Positions 34,042 to 43,532 of a DNA stretch of 64,000 nucleotides are shown here, piece by piece. The position numbers and the translations under genes were made by a program. The stretch spans positions 62,001-126,000 of the forward strand of contig JANOCD010000023.1 of NCBI GenBank assembly GCA_031411995.1, read 5' to 3'. Origin of the DNA: Rudanella sp031411995 (GTDB lineage: Bacteria; Bacteroidota; Bacteroidia; Cytophagales; Spirosomataceae). Below the pieces are notes generated by a model. It saw nothing but the letters and a program-made list of their open reading frames with translations. It had not been told where the DNA came from and made no database searches. How positions within the stretch are numbered: position 1 is the stretch's first letter; each line of letters begins with the position of its first letter.

Positions 34042-34899
34042 TTAAAGAGTGATCAGGTTTTTCAGGGCCAATTGGGTAAACTCAACCTCATCGGGCCGCG
34101 ACGAAAAGCTGTCGGTAGTAAAAACGTGGTCGAGTGCGTCGGTGAGGGGCTGGGTTCCCTTACTGAAAATGCCATGCGAAACAGCCAGCGAGACCGAAAC
34201 CGGGTTCAGTTTTCGGAGTTCGGCGGCTATGCCCACAAACGTGCCACCCCCGTCGCAAATGTCATCGACAATCAGGCAGTGCCGCCCGCTCAAGTCGTCT
34301 TCAAACACCTGGAAACCCATCAGTGCGCCTGTTTTCACGTCGCGTATTTTGTCGCATACCACCACTGGCAAACCACCCAAGGCCGTGGCTAACTTGTGAA
34401 TTTTCTTAAATGCCCCGGCATCCGGCGACACCAAACTAATCGTTTCGCGGTCGAAGCGGGTCAGCACCTGCGCCACAAACGTTTGGTTATCAATTGATTT
34501 TCCTTTTTCTAATAAAGCGGGTGTAACGTCGGAATGCGGATCGAACACCCAAACCTGGTCGTAGTGTTGGGCGTTGATGAGGTCGGCATAGACCCGCACA
34601 CTCAGCGGTTCGCCGGGTATCATGAGCCTATCTTGCCGGGCCGCCGGGAAGTACGGAATCAGCAATGAAAGCCGCTCATATCCCGCCCGACGGAGGGCAT
34701 CGGTGGCCAGCAACAACAGCATGAAATCGTTGGAGTTAGCCACCCGCTGCGTAATCAGAACGGGTTCCGAGGGGTCGAATCCGGTTGTCGGCAATTGTAG
34801 TTTGATGTGGGGTTCGCCCCCTTTGAAAACGAACGTTTCAAAAGGGATGGCCGTCGCGTCGGTCGGCGCAAAGCCGGGTGACAGGTGTAACGCTTTCAT
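34042..34899 (-). CDS. prs: Ribose-phosphate pyrophosphokinase-like enzyme
   Basis: This 285-aa protein of the PRPP synthetase family is slightly shorter than the usual 310 aa. The PRPP-binding loop is clear (CLIVDDICDGGGT) and the flanking DPHSDVTPAL segment occupies the metal/ATP site. It should convert ribose 5-phosphate and ATP to PRPP, the co-substrate of the adjacent NadV. It is the first gene of the prs-nadV unit, and two palindromic operator-like sites lie in the 94 bp upstream of it. Probably a dedicated second PRPP synthetase rather than the housekeeping copy (inference). Confidence 0.9.
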   Translation of the reverse strand: MKALHLSPGFAPTDATAIPFETFVFKGGEPHIKLQLPTTGFDPSEPVLITQRVANSNDFMLLLLATDALRRAGYERLSLLIPYFPAARQDRLMIPGEPLSVRVYADLINAQHYDQVWVFDPHSDVTPALLEKGKSIDNQTFVAQVLTRFDRETISLVSPDAGAFKKIHKLATALGGLPVVVCDKIRDVKTGALMGFQVFEDDLSGRHCLIVDDICDGGGTFVGIAAELRKLNPVSVSLAVSHGIFSKGTQPLTDALDHVFTTDSFSSRPDEVEFTQLALKNLITL

Positions 34900-34904
34900 A
34901 TTTG

Positions 34905-34922
34905 TTTTGCGTAAATTCTACA
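34905..34922 (-). promoter_or_regulatory. NrtR-like operator, copy 1
   Basis: TTTTGCGTAAATTCTACA contains the palindrome GTAAATTCTAC. It lies 6 bp upstream of the prs start codon and is repeated almost identically 52 bp away. Confidence 0.6.
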
Positions 34923-34926
34923 CAAA

Positions 34927-34950
34927 TGTAGGGGTGTATTGTTCACCTAC
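34927..34950 (-). promoter_or_regulatory. Imperfect inverted repeat between the two operator-like sites
   Basis: TGTAGGGGTG and CACCTACA form an imperfect inverted repeat around a 7-nt spacer. It lies between the two operator copies and could be part of the promoter or a third binding site. Confidence 0.35.
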
Positions 34951-34956
34951 AAATTA

Positions 34957-34974
34957 TTTTGCGTAAAATTTACA
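34957..34974 (-). promoter_or_regulatory. NrtR-like operator, copy 2
   Basis: TTTTGCGTAAAATTTACA contains the palindrome GTAAAATTTAC, matching copy 1 at 16 of 18 positions. The start-to-start spacing of 52 bp is about five helical turns, so two dimers could sit on one face of the DNA. Confidence 0.65.
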
Positions 34975-34993
34975 ATAATTAGATTCAGGGGTA

Positions 34994-35689
34994 TTATTGG
35001 ATATCAAAAACAAAGCCTTCTTTGCCAACTTTCTCATATCGTGCCCGGTCGAAGGCATAGAGCGTGGCGGGGCGGCCTTTTTCCAAAAGCATCTTTTCGG
35101 GTTGTTCGATGAGGATGCCGAAGCTGAGGAATTTCTTGCGAAAATTGCGCCGGTCGAAGGGTTTGTTCAGGATGGTGGCATAGAGCCGTTCAAGGTCGCT
35201 GAACGGAAACTTTTCGTCGAGCAGGTTCAGCCCGATGGGTTCGTAGGTGAGTTTACCGCGCAGTCGTTTCAGGCCCAGATCAATAATTTTTTGGTGATCG
35301 AAGGCCAGTTCGGGCAGGGCATCGACCGGGAACCAGCCCACATCCTGCGCGTCGGTGCTGGCGTGAATCTGAAAATCGGACGGGCGAACCAAACCGACAT
35401 AGGCCACGCTGACAATGCGTTGGCGGGGATCGCGCTCAACCGCCCCAAAGGTGTATAGTTGTTCCAGAAAACGTGTTTGAATACCCGTTTCTTCCCGCAA
35501 TTCGCGTTCAACGGCCATTTCCAAATCTTCGTGAGGCAACACAAAACCGCCCGGCAAAGCCCACTGACCCCGAAACGGCTCATATTTCCGGTTAATGAGC
35601 GCAACAAAAAGCTGCCCCTCCCGGTAGCCAAAAATCACCGCATCGACGGTTAATTTTATAAGGTTTTCTGAAGTGTTTGAATTAACCAC
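34994..35689 (-). CDS. nrtR: NrtR-family Nudix-related transcriptional regulator
   Basis: This 231-aa protein has an N-terminal Nudix fold with a complete-looking Nudix box (GGFVLPHEDLEMAVERELREETGI) and a C-terminal winged helix (FSDLERLYATILNKPFDRRNFRKKFLSFGILI...KGRPATLYAFD). This is the architecture of NrtR, a repressor of NAD metabolism that senses ADP-ribose or related compounds. Start is GTG at 35689. It lies directly upstream of the prs-nadV operon on the same strand, with two operator-like palindromes in between, which fits local control of NAD salvage. Because the Nudix box looks intact, residual hydrolase activity is possible. Confidence 0.88.
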   Translation of the reverse strand: MVNSNTSENLIKLTVDAVIFGYREGQLFVALINRKYEPFRGQWALPGGFVLPHEDLEMAVERELREETGIQTRFLEQLYTFGAVERDPRQRIVSVAYVGLVRPSDFQIHASTDAQDVGWFPVDALPELAFDHQKIIDLGLKRLRGKLTYEPIGLNLLDEKFPFSDLERLYATILNKPFDRRNFRKKFLSFGILIEQPEKMLLEKGRPATLYAFDRARYEKVGKEGFVFDIQ

Positions 35690-35728
35690 TGGTAAGCAAT
35701 AAAGCTGTTTCGATAATTTACCTCACCC

Positions 35729-37855
35729 CTATTTCACCGGCAACTTAATCACAAACTCTGTATAAACGCCCTGCTCGGTTTGCACGTCGAGTTGGCCACC
35801 GTGCCGCTTGGTAATGATGTCGTAACTCAGCGACAGACCCAGGCCAGTACCTTGTCCGGGGGGTTTGGTCGTGAAAAAAGGCTGGTAAATCTTGTTCACC
35901 AAATCGGCGGGAATCCCCGTGCCGTTGTCCTTTACCCGCAACACAACCTGCCCATTTTCCAGATGCGTGCTAACCCATAGCTGGGGCTGGTAGGCCGGGA
36001 TTTGTGTACCCATTTTTTTCTCCCTCTCGTGCGTAGCATACAAGGCGTTATTATACAAATTCAGTAACACGCGCGAGAACTCCTGCGGCATCAGGTCAAC
36101 GCGACGAATGTCCGGGTCGAAGTTGGTGTGGAATTGGGCATTAATGGTTTTGTCCTTAACACGAAGCCCCTGGTAGGCCAGTTTCAGGCACTCATCAGCC
36201 AGCGCGTTGAGGTCGGTGGGTTGGTGGGTTTCAGCAATGCTGCGCGAGTGTTGAAGCATGTCGCGCACAATAGCTTCGGCACGTTTGCCGTGGTGATTGA
36301 TCTTTTGCAGGTTCGGCACCAGTTCGTCGGCGAGGGCAAGCGCATCGGTTTTGTGGTCGGCCTCGATTTCGTCTTTCAGCTCGTCCATCATCTCCGCGCT
36401 TACCTCGGCAAAGTTGTTTACGAAGTTAAGCGGATTCTGAATTTCGTGGGCAATACCAGCCATTAACTCACCCAGCGAGGCCATTTTCTCTTTCTGAATC
36501 AGTTGTTCCTGCGTCGTTTGCAGGGTTGTGAGCGTGGTTTGGAGTTCGTTTTTCTGGATATTCAACTCGTCGGTGCGTTGCCGGACTTTGGCTTCCAGTT
36601 GAGCGTTCTGTTCGTCAACCAACTGTTTATTGGCCTGCGCCAGCCGCAACTGTTCGCGCACGGCTTCATCCTTACGCTGTTTCAGCATATTGACCTTGTA
36701 AACCAGGGCCAGCGTAAACATGATGATCTCGATGCCCGACCCGATGTGAATGCTGTTGTAGGCCCAGAATGAGTGGGCCAGCTTCCCTCCGGCATATTGG
36801 ATAAACACGAAAATCGACATAAAAAACGCCAGGTTCCCGATAATGTAATACAGAGCCGGTTTGAACCCATGCCGATAGGCGGTTATGGCGGCAGCCAGGC
36901 AAAACACGCCCTCGACCAACGCAATCGCAGGTAAAATGTCAATGGTGCGGCCCGTTTCAGCCCCTAAATACGTTGAAGCCACAAACAGAATAATGCCCAG
37001 TGCGTAGGCCGCAAAAACGACCCAGGCCATCCGATAATAGAGCGGCTGATGTCGGCGCAAGCGTAATAATGAGACAGTAAACAGCACGTGTAACATCCCC
37101 GTAAGGCCAGCCAGCGCACTGCCATACAACTCAAAGGTGTGATTACCCGGCCACAAAAATTCGGTGGTAAAGCCCCGATACAGACCCAGTTGCAGTCCCA
37201 TACTCATGACCCAAAGGGCATAGCGAAAGGTGTCCTGGTCCCGCAACCGAATAAACAGAAGCAAGCCATAGACCACAATAATGAGGATAAAACCGTAGTA
37301 CAAGCCGTAGAACAGGTCTTCGTAATGGATTACACCCAACAAATTGGTGGCTGATCGGGCATTAAAATACAGGCAGGTTGTGTAAATACCTTCCATGTAA
37401 ATATACAAGGTGTGTGGCGGCCCATTTTGCTTCGCCTTTATTGGCCAAAACAGCTTACTGTAGCGGAAATAGTCATCAGGTTCACCCGTCAGCCGCCCCA
37501 TTGTTCGCTGGCTAACTACTTTATTATCCGTAACTTCATATATTTTGATTTGCTCCGTGCCCGAATACACAAAATGCAGAAAGAATTCTTCGGGTGTTTG
37601 ATTGCTCACCTCTATCCGAAACCAGTAGGCCCGTTGCCGGTCGTTTGGTTGAATAAGATCATTACGGGTTGGCACAAAGCGGTAATTGGCCGGCGACTCC
37701 AATAGCGACTCGATAGTCACTTGTCCCGGTTTAACTTCCAGTAACGAACTGGCTTTGAACAGGTCATACGTTTCCGCCGGGGCGGTTAACCGCACGGGAG
37801 CCGCACCAAGCGAGAAAGGCAGGAAGAGGAAAAAAAGCAGTAAAGTTTTTTTCAT
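35729..37855 (-). CDS. 7TMR-DISM sensor histidine kinase
   Basis: From the ATG at 37855 this encodes 708 aa. It has a signal peptide, an extracellular 7TMR-DISM-type sensor domain (about 25-160, with RAYWFRIEVSNQTPEEFFLHF), seven transmembrane helices and a coiled coil (LRLAQANKQLVDEQNAQLEAKV). The HisKA domain has H-box GIAHEIQNPLNFVNNF, and the HATPase domain has NLYNNALYAT, VKDNGTGIP and GTGLGLSLSYDI. No receiver domain or partner response regulator is encoded beside it, so it is an orphan kinase. The ligand is unknown; DISM sensors are thought to bind small carbohydrates or similar molecules. Confidence 0.93.
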   Translation of the reverse strand: MKKTLLLFFLFLPFSLGAAPVRLTAPAETYDLFKASSLLEVKPGQVTIESLLESPANYRFVPTRNDLIQPNDRQRAYWFRIEVSNQTPEEFFLHFVYSGTEQIKIYEVTDNKVVSQRTMGRLTGEPDDYFRYSKLFWPIKAKQNGPPHTLYIYMEGIYTTCLYFNARSATNLLGVIHYEDLFYGLYYGFILIIVVYGLLLFIRLRDQDTFRYALWVMSMGLQLGLYRGFTTEFLWPGNHTFELYGSALAGLTGMLHVLFTVSLLRLRRHQPLYYRMAWVVFAAYALGIILFVASTYLGAETGRTIDILPAIALVEGVFCLAAAITAYRHGFKPALYYIIGNLAFFMSIFVFIQYAGGKLAHSFWAYNSIHIGSGIEIIMFTLALVYKVNMLKQRKDEAVREQLRLAQANKQLVDEQNAQLEAKVRQRTDELNIQKNELQTTLTTLQTTQEQLIQKEKMASLGELMAGIAHEIQNPLNFVNNFAEVSAEMMDELKDEIEADHKTDALALADELVPNLQKINHHGKRAEAIVRDMLQHSRSIAETHQPTDLNALADECLKLAYQGLRVKDKTINAQFHTNFDPDIRRVDLMPQEFSRVLLNLYNNALYATHEREKKMGTQIPAYQPQLWVSTHLENGQVVLRVKDNGTGIPADLVNKIYQPFFTTKPPGQGTGLGLSLSYDIITKRHGGQLDVQTEQGVYTEFVIKLPVK

Positions 37856-37972
37856 AGTTTGGGCTTTGCAGGTAGCATATCTTTTTATGCCCCTGGCGGG
37901 ATGGTATCTTTCTGATGGCTTATGGCACAAATAAAGAGACCATCCCGCATTGGCAGCCCAACTCCGGGACGC

Positions 37973-40900
37973 TTATTTCTTCAAACTCGTCAGAAACTCA
38001 ACCATATCCCGAATCTCGCGTTTTGACATGATATATCCCATTGGCGGCATACTCGACGGAACATTTTCGCGCTTGGCAATGCGCGACACGGCAATCTTCA
38101 GCGGCTCGGCTTCGGTGGTTTTTAATAACAGTTCCTCATCCGATTCCTTCATCAATACCCCGTTCACACTCTGACCGTCTTTCAGAGTAATCATCACCGA
38201 ACCATAGCCGGGCGAGAGTCGCGCACTGGGTTCGATAAGCGCTTGCAGAATCTGATCGCGGGAAAGCACGTTACCGATGTTGGTGAGCGACGGGCCAACT
38301 TCGCCCCCCTGCCCGCCAATGGCGTGGCAACGCACGCATTGAGCCGCCGAATTGGTCATGAAATAACGGCGACCCACTTGCCGATTTCCCCCAAACAGGG
38401 CATCCTGATAGTCGGCAACACCCCCACCCGTTGAGCGGAATGGAGCCAACTTCGCAATCAGGCTGGCCGATTTGGTCGCGTCCACGGCTTCGCCCAATTC
38501 CAACGCCAAGCTCGGCGACAGTTTTTTCGCACCCATTTGGTCGATCAAACTGGCCAGAATCGGTTCGGTGTTGGCGGCAGGCATGGAGCCTAACACCTGG
38601 AGCAATTGCTGCTGCTCTTTTTCGGTACCTTTCTCAAAAATGGTTTTCGAGATGTCGCTCAGGGTGGCGGTTGACAGGTTTTGACCCTTCATCAGGCCCA
38701 GGGCCACCGTCCGCACATCAGCATCGGTATCGGCCATGCCACGTTTCATGGCGGCATCCAATCCGTTGTATTTCAGCGAACTCAGGGCCGTCAGGGCAGC
38801 ACCCCGTACTTCGGCAGACTGACTATCTTCCTGTATTTTGGCCAGACGGTCTGTTGCATTCGTAAGCCCTAAATTACTCACCATCTGAGCCGTAGCAACT
38901 AAAACAGCCGGGTCTGACTCCTGCAAAAACTCATTCACATACGGCTGAATCGTTGTTTTTGTGGCTACCGGATCGCGCTGCACAACACCCCGATACCGCC
39001 CATCGACCCGATCAAGCACCGACGGACTGGCCCAGGTACCCAGCGTTGCCAGGGCTTCGGCCCGCAGCGTTTTGTTCACATCTTTGCGTTTCGTGAAAGC
39101 AATCAGGCGTTCCAGTTGTTCGTTGCCGCCAACCCTCAAATTGGCGTTGATGGCCCGGCGCACAATCGGTTCCGCCGTAAAGCGGGGGTCGCTCAGGGTG
39201 GCAGCAAGGGCAGGTAGGGCCGCCGGAATCGACTCGTCGTCGTTGATGGCGCGGGCGGCTTCGGCCACAATATATTCGTCGCTGTCTTTCAGGAACAAGC
39301 TTACTTTATCACTCTTCAACCGGCGCAACACCAGCACGGCGGCCAACCGCAACGACTTGTCGGAGTTGTTGGCGAGGGCGGCCATCGGAGCTTCGTTGCC
39401 AATCCGCGACAGGGCCATCACAGCCGCATGGCGCAGATACACGTCTTCGTCGTGGTTGGCTTTGAGCATGGCCAGCAACGGCTCCACAGCGGCATTATGG
39501 TGAATCCGGCCCAGGGCCTGCGCACTGTAGAACTTCACCCGTGGGTTGGCACTTGCCAACAGCGGAGCCAATTGAAAACCAGTGTCCGCCAGGTTGGCAT
39601 CGCCAATCATTTTGGCAGCCTGTGCCACAATTTCGAGGTCGGAGTCGGTTAGCAGGGCCGACAGAGTTTTGCCGTAGGTTTTGTCTTGCCGGGCCAGTTG
39701 ACCCATCCCCCAAACGCCATGAACACGCGCTAACTGATTGGTTTTCTGACCAATGGCTTTGCTCAGTTGAACAGCACCGGTGGGGCCACGCTTCACCAGT
39801 TCAAACTGGGCTTTTAGCCGAATCCGCATGTCGGGGTTCATCAGCAGGTTATACAACACATCCCCCGACAACGATGAATAGTTGAGCGTCATCAGCCGTT
39901 TGGTTTCAGTACGGAGGTCTTTCAGGTCGTTTTTGTCCGCCGAAACATCGAGTTTCCAGACACGCCCGTAGTTTTTGGTATCCCAGCCGTTGATCCAGTC
40001 GGCCACGTAGAGTGCTCCATCCGGCCCAAACCGAATGCCCGTTGGCAGCAGACCCGTCAGGATATTTTTCTCGCCATCCAATTCAAACGAGGCTCCTTTT
40101 GGCTTCAATCCAAACGACCAGATGGGCGAACGGGCGGGATTGCCGACGAATTCAACCAGGAAAAACTTGTTTTTCCAGGCCGAACCAAGAGCCGTTCCGG
40201 GGTTATAAACCATTCCGGTTGGCCCGTTGTGAAAATTCTGAATTGGCGGAATAATGTAGGCTGCCTGACCATCCCAGCGAGGTTTGAACAGTTTCTCGTC
40301 CATCCAGACCTTATAGCTGTTGTTTTTGGGATCGGTGTATTTGCCATATTGCCAGTTCGACCGCCAGCCCGCATCGGAACCTTCGACCACATGAACCAGC
40401 CGCTCGCTTTCACCGGGGTGGTCGCCGTCGTTGTCGGAGCTGATCAGGTTGCCATACTCATCGAACACAAACTCGTGGGTATTACGCAATCCTCCCGCAA
40501 ACACCTCAAAATCAGTACCATCAGGATTCGAGCGAGCAATGATCCCCTCGTTGGACCGCTTGTGGTTTACGCCCTCGGCCGTGGTGATGTTGGAGCCGAT
40601 GTCGCCCATGTTCCAGTAAATCTTTCCGTCGGGGCCTTCAACCGGGTTCGACATGTTGTGGCCGCTAAAGCCAATGTGAACGCCGTAGCCGTGGCTGATC
40701 GACGTTTTCTGATCCAGAACGCCATCGCCATTCGTGTCTTTAAGCCGCCACATATCGGGAGCCAACGCCAGGAAAACATCGTTGGCCCGCACCAGGATAC
40801 CCCCGGCAATGTCGGATACTTCGTCGTAAAAATCGCTCAGAACCCGCAGGGCTTTGTCGGCCACGCCATCGTTGTTAGTGTCCTCGATTCGCCAAACCTC

Positions 40901-41410
40901 CTCTTTTTCAACGGCCAAGTCGCGCCAGTCGTGGCTCCCATCGCCGTTGAGGTCTTTGAGCCATTCGTTTTCCTTACTTTTGGCTGGGTCAAACGTGCTG
41001 TGCAGAAACGCCCGCCGATCTTCCACCGATTGGAGCGCAATGGAGGGGGTCATCCATTGCCGGTAGCCCCGAATATCGAATTCCGAGTTTTTTTGCCGTA
41101 CCGTGCGGGTCAGATACACGCGCCCGGCATCGTCGATCGACATGGCAACCGGATCGGGAGCCAGCGAATCGGAGGCCCAAAGCGTGAGTTGCAGGCCATC
41201 GGCCAGCGTAACGGCCGTTTTGCTGCGAATTTCTTTGGCTTTAGCAACGCCCTGCGCCGGGTCTTCGCTCACAATAAGCGACGGTGCTTTGGTTACTTTA
41301 CTGGCTTTGGTCGACCCACCATTGGGTGCCATTTTCATGCAGGATACCACCACAAAAGCAAGCAATGCCAGCCAAAGGAGCGGTGTTCGAAGGGATTTTA
41401 TGCGGGTCAT
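37973..41410 (-). CDS. PVC-type heme-binding lipoprotein with beta-propeller and HEAT repeats
   Basis: This 1145-aa lipoprotein (lipobox VVSC, Cys24) has an N-terminal beta-propeller of the membrane-bound-dehydrogenase type (VYLTRTVRQ..., WRSNWQYGKYTDPKNN, GFSGHNMSNPVEGPDGKIYWNMGD). Then come HEAT-like repeats (about 540-950, for example ADLGFQLAPLL-like helices and VYLRHAAVMALSRIG) and a C-terminal cytochrome c domain with heme motif CVRCHAIGG. It therefore combines a quinoprotein-like propeller with a single c-heme. The substrate is not known. Calcium-binding DGDGDG-like turns (SSDNDGDHPG, LKDTNGDG) recur in the propeller. Confidence 0.88.
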   Translation of the reverse strand: MTRIKSLRTPLLWLALLAFVVVSCMKMAPNGGSTKASKVTKAPSLIVSEDPAQGVAKAKEIRSKTAVTLADGLQLTLWASDSLAPDPVAMSIDDAGRVYLTRTVRQKNSEFDIRGYRQWMTPSIALQSVEDRRAFLHSTFDPAKSKENEWLKDLNGDGSHDWRDLAVEKEEVWRIEDTNNDGVADKALRVLSDFYDEVSDIAGGILVRANDVFLALAPDMWRLKDTNGDGVLDQKTSISHGYGVHIGFSGHNMSNPVEGPDGKIYWNMGDIGSNITTAEGVNHKRSNEGIIARSNPDGTDFEVFAGGLRNTHEFVFDEYGNLISSDNDGDHPGESERLVHVVEGSDAGWRSNWQYGKYTDPKNNSYKVWMDEKLFKPRWDGQAAYIIPPIQNFHNGPTGMVYNPGTALGSAWKNKFFLVEFVGNPARSPIWSFGLKPKGASFELDGEKNILTGLLPTGIRFGPDGALYVADWINGWDTKNYGRVWKLDVSADKNDLKDLRTETKRLMTLNYSSLSGDVLYNLLMNPDMRIRLKAQFELVKRGPTGAVQLSKAIGQKTNQLARVHGVWGMGQLARQDKTYGKTLSALLTDSDLEIVAQAAKMIGDANLADTGFQLAPLLASANPRVKFYSAQALGRIHHNAAVEPLLAMLKANHDEDVYLRHAAVMALSRIGNEAPMAALANNSDKSLRLAAVLVLRRLKSDKVSLFLKDSDEYIVAEAARAINDDESIPAALPALAATLSDPRFTAEPIVRRAINANLRVGGNEQLERLIAFTKRKDVNKTLRAEALATLGTWASPSVLDRVDGRYRGVVQRDPVATKTTIQPYVNEFLQESDPAVLVATAQMVSNLGLTNATDRLAKIQEDSQSAEVRGAALTALSSLKYNGLDAAMKRGMADTDADVRTVALGLMKGQNLSTATLSDISKTIFEKGTEKEQQQLLQVLGSMPAANTEPILASLIDQMGAKKLSPSLALELGEAVDATKSASLIAKLAPFRSTGGGVADYQDALFGGNRQVGRRYFMTNSAAQCVRCHAIGGQGGEVGPSLTNIGNVLSRDQILQALIEPSARLSPGYGSVMITLKDGQSVNGVLMKESDEELLLKTTEAEPLKIAVSRIAKRENVPSSMPPMGYIMSKREIRDMVEFLTSLKK

Positions 41411-41581
41411 TGAGGGACAAGTGGTTAAGTAAACACAACTGTTTTTATAAAGCGTAAATCGGCCAGCCCTTACCGTTTTTAGGCTCTGCCATTAATGGTT
41501 GTGGCTAAGTTTTTGAAACCTCCTGTTTGAGGCAGAGGTTTGAGAAACGGGGGGAAACATAGTTTATAATTAATCAACTGA

Positions 41582-42385
41582 ATGAAAAAGCCATCCAGAC
41601 TCATTGGCAAATTGCTCTTTATCAATAGCTTAATCACTATTTTTCATACCCAAAACCTTGCCCAAAACCGCATACTGGACCACCAAACCATCGGCTGGTA
41701 CACCTACAACGGCGACCATAAACTGAACGACCGTTGGGCCATCCATACCGAATACCAATGGCGACGTATCGACCTGATTCGAAGTTGGCAACAGTCATTG
41801 GCGCGGGTGGGATTAGTTCGAATGGTAAACGAAAACGTGAAGGTGGGCGGGGGCTACACCCATTTCGTAACGTTCCCGTTTGGGCGGTATCCGCAGGCCG
41901 AGAACGGCGTTCCCTACCCCGAACACCGCTTGCATCAGGATGTTCAACTATCCGAAAAACAGGGACGGTTGGCGTTGTCGCACCGGTTCCGACTAGAGCA
42001 GCGGTGGTTGGCCAATCAAGCTAACGAAACCAGCCCGCGCCGAATTACGGGTTGGGATTTTCAGAACCGGATTCGCTATCAGGTTGCCGGAGAAATACCG
42101 CTGAAAGGGGCAACCGTTGATGATGGAGAATGGTATGTAAACTTCTTCGATGAGGTGTTTATTGGGTTTGGCCGGAACGTTGGGCAGAACGTTTTCAACC
42201 AGAACCGGCTATCGGGCGGGGTGGGCTACCAGGTTTCCGATGGTTTCAAACTGGAACTGAACTACCTCAATCAGGTTTTGCAACACGCTGACATAGAACC
42301 TATTTCGGGGAAGCCCGTGTTCGAGATCAACAACGGTTTCAGGCTGAACGTGGTCTATGATCTGGATTTCAGTAAGGCAAAATAA
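41582..42385 (+). CDS. DUF2490 domain outer-membrane-type protein
   Basis: This 267-aa protein has a signal peptide and an antiparallel beta-strand pattern (HKLNDRWAIHTEYQWRRID, RVGLVRMVNENVKVGGGYTHF, LALSHRFRLEQRWL, GWDFQNRIRYQVAG, FKLELNYLNQVLQ) ending in an aromatic-rich strand. This is typical of DUF2490 outer-membrane barrels of unknown role. It is alone between the divergent PVC-heme gene and an AraC regulator. Confidence 0.8.
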   Translation: MKKPSRLIGKLLFINSLITIFHTQNLAQNRILDHQTIGWYTYNGDHKLNDRWAIHTEYQWRRIDLIRSWQQSLARVGLVRMVNENVKVGGGYTHFVTFPFGRYPQAENGVPYPEHRLHQDVQLSEKQGRLALSHRFRLEQRWLANQANETSPRRITGWDFQNRIRYQVAGEIPLKGATVDDGEWYVNFFDEVFIGFGRNVGQNVFNQNRLSGGVGYQVSDGFKLELNYLNQVLQHADIEPISGKPVFEINNGFRLNVVYDLDFSKAK

Positions 42386-42455
42386 GAGGCTACGTTCTTT
42401 TGGTATAGATTCGTGTGTATTTTCACCAATACCCGTTTAACCAAGTGTCTTGCGT

Positions 42456-43382
42456 ATGAAAGCTGAACAAGCACCAACGTTTGATATTTCGCGTCATCTG
42501 CACATCCGTCGGCTGGATCAGGAAGTGGAGAACCGTACGGCATACACCATCGACACGGCAGAACTCAACATCTACGAGACCCATCATGTGGCCGAAAATG
42601 TGGAATTAACCTTCAACAGTTTGGTGTTGGCCAGCATGATTCGGGGCAAAAAAGTGATGCACCTGCACAACACGCCCTCCTTCGATTTTCTGCCCGGCGA
42701 ATCGGTATTGGTGCCTGCCGGCGAAACCATGTGCATCGACTTCCCCGAAGCCCAGGCCAACAACCCGACCCAATGCCTGGCGTTGGCCATTGCCCCCGAT
42801 AAAGTTCGCCACGTAACCGATCTGCTCAACGAACGGATGCCCGTAATCGACTTGCCGCAGGGATGGCAATTGGGGCAAGCCAATTTTTACCTCACCAACG
42901 ACGAAGCCATCCATCAGCTCATCACCCGGCTCATTTACATTTTCACGGAGAACAACCCGGCCAAAGAGGTGTTCGCCAACCTCGTGTTGCAGGAACTGAT
43001 GATGCGCCTGATGCAAACCCAGGCCCGAACGCTGCTGTTGAGGCCCACCCCTGACATGGCCAACGTGAACCGGCTGGCCCACGTGGCGCAGTACATCAAC
43101 AAGCACCTCCACCACCCCTTGCAGATCAAAAAACTGGCCGACGAAGCCTGCATGAGCGAACCCAACTTCTACCGCATCTTCAAGCTGGCCTTCAACATGA
43201 CCCCGGTCGAGTTTATCAATCAGCAGCGGATTGCGTTGGCCACCAAACTTCTCAAAACCACCAACCGCTGCCTCGCCGACATCAGCCTGGAATGTGGCTT
43301 CAACAACCTCACCTATTTCATGAAGATGTTTCGCCGGGAAACGGGCGTATCACCAACTATTTATCGGAAACAGGGGAGTTAG
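42456..43382 (+). CDS. AraC-family transcriptional regulator
   Basis: This 308-aa regulator starts at the ATG at 42456 (a TTG at 42450 is less likely). Two HTH motifs are visible in the C-terminal 100 residues: LQIKKLADEACMSEPNFYRIFKLAF and LADISLECGFNNLTYFMKMFRRETGVSPTIYR. The N-terminal half is a cupin-like sensor (ESVLVPAGETMCIDFPEAQ). Its target is not obvious. It is the last gene before the AT-richer patch. Confidence 0.9.
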   Translation: MKAEQAPTFDISRHLHIRRLDQEVENRTAYTIDTAELNIYETHHVAENVELTFNSLVLASMIRGKKVMHLHNTPSFDFLPGESVLVPAGETMCIDFPEAQANNPTQCLALAIAPDKVRHVTDLLNERMPVIDLPQGWQLGQANFYLTNDEAIHQLITRLIYIFTENNPAKEVFANLVLQELMMRLMQTQARTLLLRPTPDMANVNRLAHVAQYINKHLHHPLQIKKLADEACMSEPNFYRIFKLAFNMTPVEFINQQRIALATKLLKTTNRCLADISLECGFNNLTYFMKMFRRETGVSPTIYRKQGS

Positions 43383-43532
43383 GGCCATTCAATAGATTCG
43401 CCAACTGGTTAGTTGCAGAGTTCGGGGTTAACAATGTTCTTTGGTATTCTAAATGAGTTTATTTGGAGACTTTTAAACTATCTTTATCTACAAAAAATAG
43501 CCCTTACGGGCATAGAACAAAACCAGCTCAAC

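Noticed and set aside
33418..34392. 324-codon frame antisense to nadV and prs
   Set aside because: Shadow of two well supported genes; no protein-like features.
40229..41413. 394-codon frame antisense to the PVC-type cytochrome gene
   Set aside because: It is the complement of the coding strand of a clear long gene and has no recognisable domain.
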